Shown one piece after another: positions 30,446-30,841 of a stretch of 30,841 nucleotides of DNA. Source of the stretch: CAZEBW01 sp964510205 (lineage in GTDB: Bacteria > Chloroflexota > Anaerolineae > VGOG01); the NCBI GenBank assembly GCA_964510205.1, contig CAZEBW010000043.1:1-30841 (forward strand). The letters run 5' to 3'. Under the pieces are notes generated by a model. The model did no database searches, was not told the DNA's origin, and was given only the letters and a program-made list of their open reading frames with translations. A program made the position numbers and the translations under genes. Within the stretch, counting starts at the first letter, position 1. Every line of letters begins with the position of its first letter.

Positions 30446-30556
30446 CTCCCGGAAAGTCTTTGAAGATGCTCCCAGCCCCCGTCCCCGGGGGCGTCGCTGG
30501 CGTAGCTGCGCTACGAAAGCCGCCCCGAGGACGGGGCTTCGAGCACTTTCCGGGAG
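30446..30556. repeat. 111-bp palindromic element in the leader of the fusion gene
   Basis: Perfect 12-bp terminal inverted repeats CTCCCGGAAAGT (30446-30457) and ACTTTCCGGGAG (30545-30556) enclose a second pair CCCCGTCC (30477-30484)/GGACGGGG (30529-30536) and a central hairpin CGTAGC/GCTACG (30501-30515). It could be a MITE-like element or a structured leader RNA. It would be transcribed as part of the 5' leader of the fusion gene. Confidence 0.75.
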
Positions 30557-30633
30557 AACTCTCGGTTCAAACGATCTATTGGTGCAACTGGCTTGGCTCT
30601 TTTCACTGTATCTCCGTCGCTGACACTGTAACT

Positions 30634-30662
30634 ATTATAACCCATTTTGTCCAAAGGCGCAA
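30634..30662 (-). promoter_or_regulatory. Probable promoter of the dual transporter operon
   Basis: A perfect TATAAT (30634-30639, minus strand) follows TTGCGC (30657-30662) after 17 bp. Transcription would start near 30627, giving a leader of about 280 nt that contains the 111-bp palindrome. The -35 is weak. Confidence 0.5.
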
Positions 30663-30841
30663 GCCCGATTTAGGCCAGGTAGGGGATAGGCGTTCGCTTT
30701 CCAAGGAGTTTTCCCAGCGGGAAGTCGTGGGGGAGGACGCCGCTTCGCTCTGTCATTGCGAGGCGTCTTTTTGCCGAAGCAATCCTCTGGATTGCCGCAA
30801 TCTCCCGCCAGCGAATTGGGGATCGCGCCGTTTTCACTTCC
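30663..30841. other. Right-edge intergenic stretch with dispersed-repeat sequence
   Basis: No gene is seen from 30348 to the window end at 30841 (494 bp). This last part contains TCATTGCGAGGCGTC followed by GCCGAAGCAATC, a string of the dispersed TCATTGCGAG...GAAGCAATC type found in several bacterial genomes, and a perfect hairpin GCAATCC/GGATTGC at 30779-30795. Nothing else is recognised. Confidence 0.5.

Noticed and set aside
30348..30450. Known riboswitch (purine, TPP, cobalamin, ykkC) before the dual-receptor gene
   Set aside because: The conserved core strings of these classes are absent. Only pairing, not a known consensus, can be seen.

Overview
This is a gene-dense, GC-rich bacterial window. 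Nearly everything reads on the minus strand; only the YhaM-type nuclease and MutS2 (about 11.6-15.1 kb) read on plus. No rRNA, tRNA, CRISPR array or insertion sequence was recognised. Threonine/proline-rich linkers in a LysM lipoprotein, a YkcB-type glycosyltransferase, period-7/8 simple repeats and dispersed palindromes suggest a Chloroflexota (Anaerolineae-like) genome. That placement is inference; there is no marker gene here to prove it.

Layout from left to right. (1) 0.1-2.8 kb: an OmpR-type regulator, a histidine kinase and a flavin-reductase-like protein form one minus-strand operon behind a clear sigma70-like promoter. (2) 3.0-5.0 kb: a polytopic GT39/YkcB-like glycosyltransferase. 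(3) 5.2-7.0 kb: an accessory patch with a zinc-ribbon protein, a PIN-toxin/antitoxin pair and a split HAAS-like remnant, bounded by two copies of one terminator hairpin. (4) 7.1-11.4 kb: LysM lipoprotein, PlsC acyltransferase, fused double ATPase EcfA and EcfT, with no S component nearby. (5) 11.6-15.1 kb: YhaM-like exonuclease and MutS2. (6) 15.2-17.1 kb: MFS exporter overlapping a SAM methyltransferase. (7) 17.3-18.7 kb: a DNA methyltransferase and a PD-(D/E)XK protein, probably a type II restriction-modification pair. (8) 18.7-30.3 kb: a URO-D-family protein and, upstream of it on the same strand, a large transport cluster.

The transport cluster is the most unusual part. Its first gene encodes one secreted protein with a LysM domain, a BMP/PnrA-type (nucleoside) binding domain and a PhnD-type (phosphonate/phosphite) binding domain in a single chain. 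Behind it come PhnC and PhnE, which match the PhnD half, then a retropepsin-like pair, then a BMP-family ATPase and two permeases, which match the BMP half. So one polypeptide carries receptors for two unrelated ABC importers encoded in the same gene run. Two of the partners are also remodelled: the BMP-type ATPase has about 220 residues of membrane-spanning sequence inserted between its Q-loop and signature motif, and PhnE carries an extra N-terminal membrane domain plus a probable extracytoplasmic Ig-like domain. The inferred picture is a physically coupled dual importer; the substrate cannot be told from the sequence.

A second theme is repeats. Degenerate tandem repeats of period 7 or 8 occur at several places, including inside the EcfA coding sequence and across the start of a permease gene, and a 21-bp perfect palindrome is translated in frame inside the remodelled ATPase.
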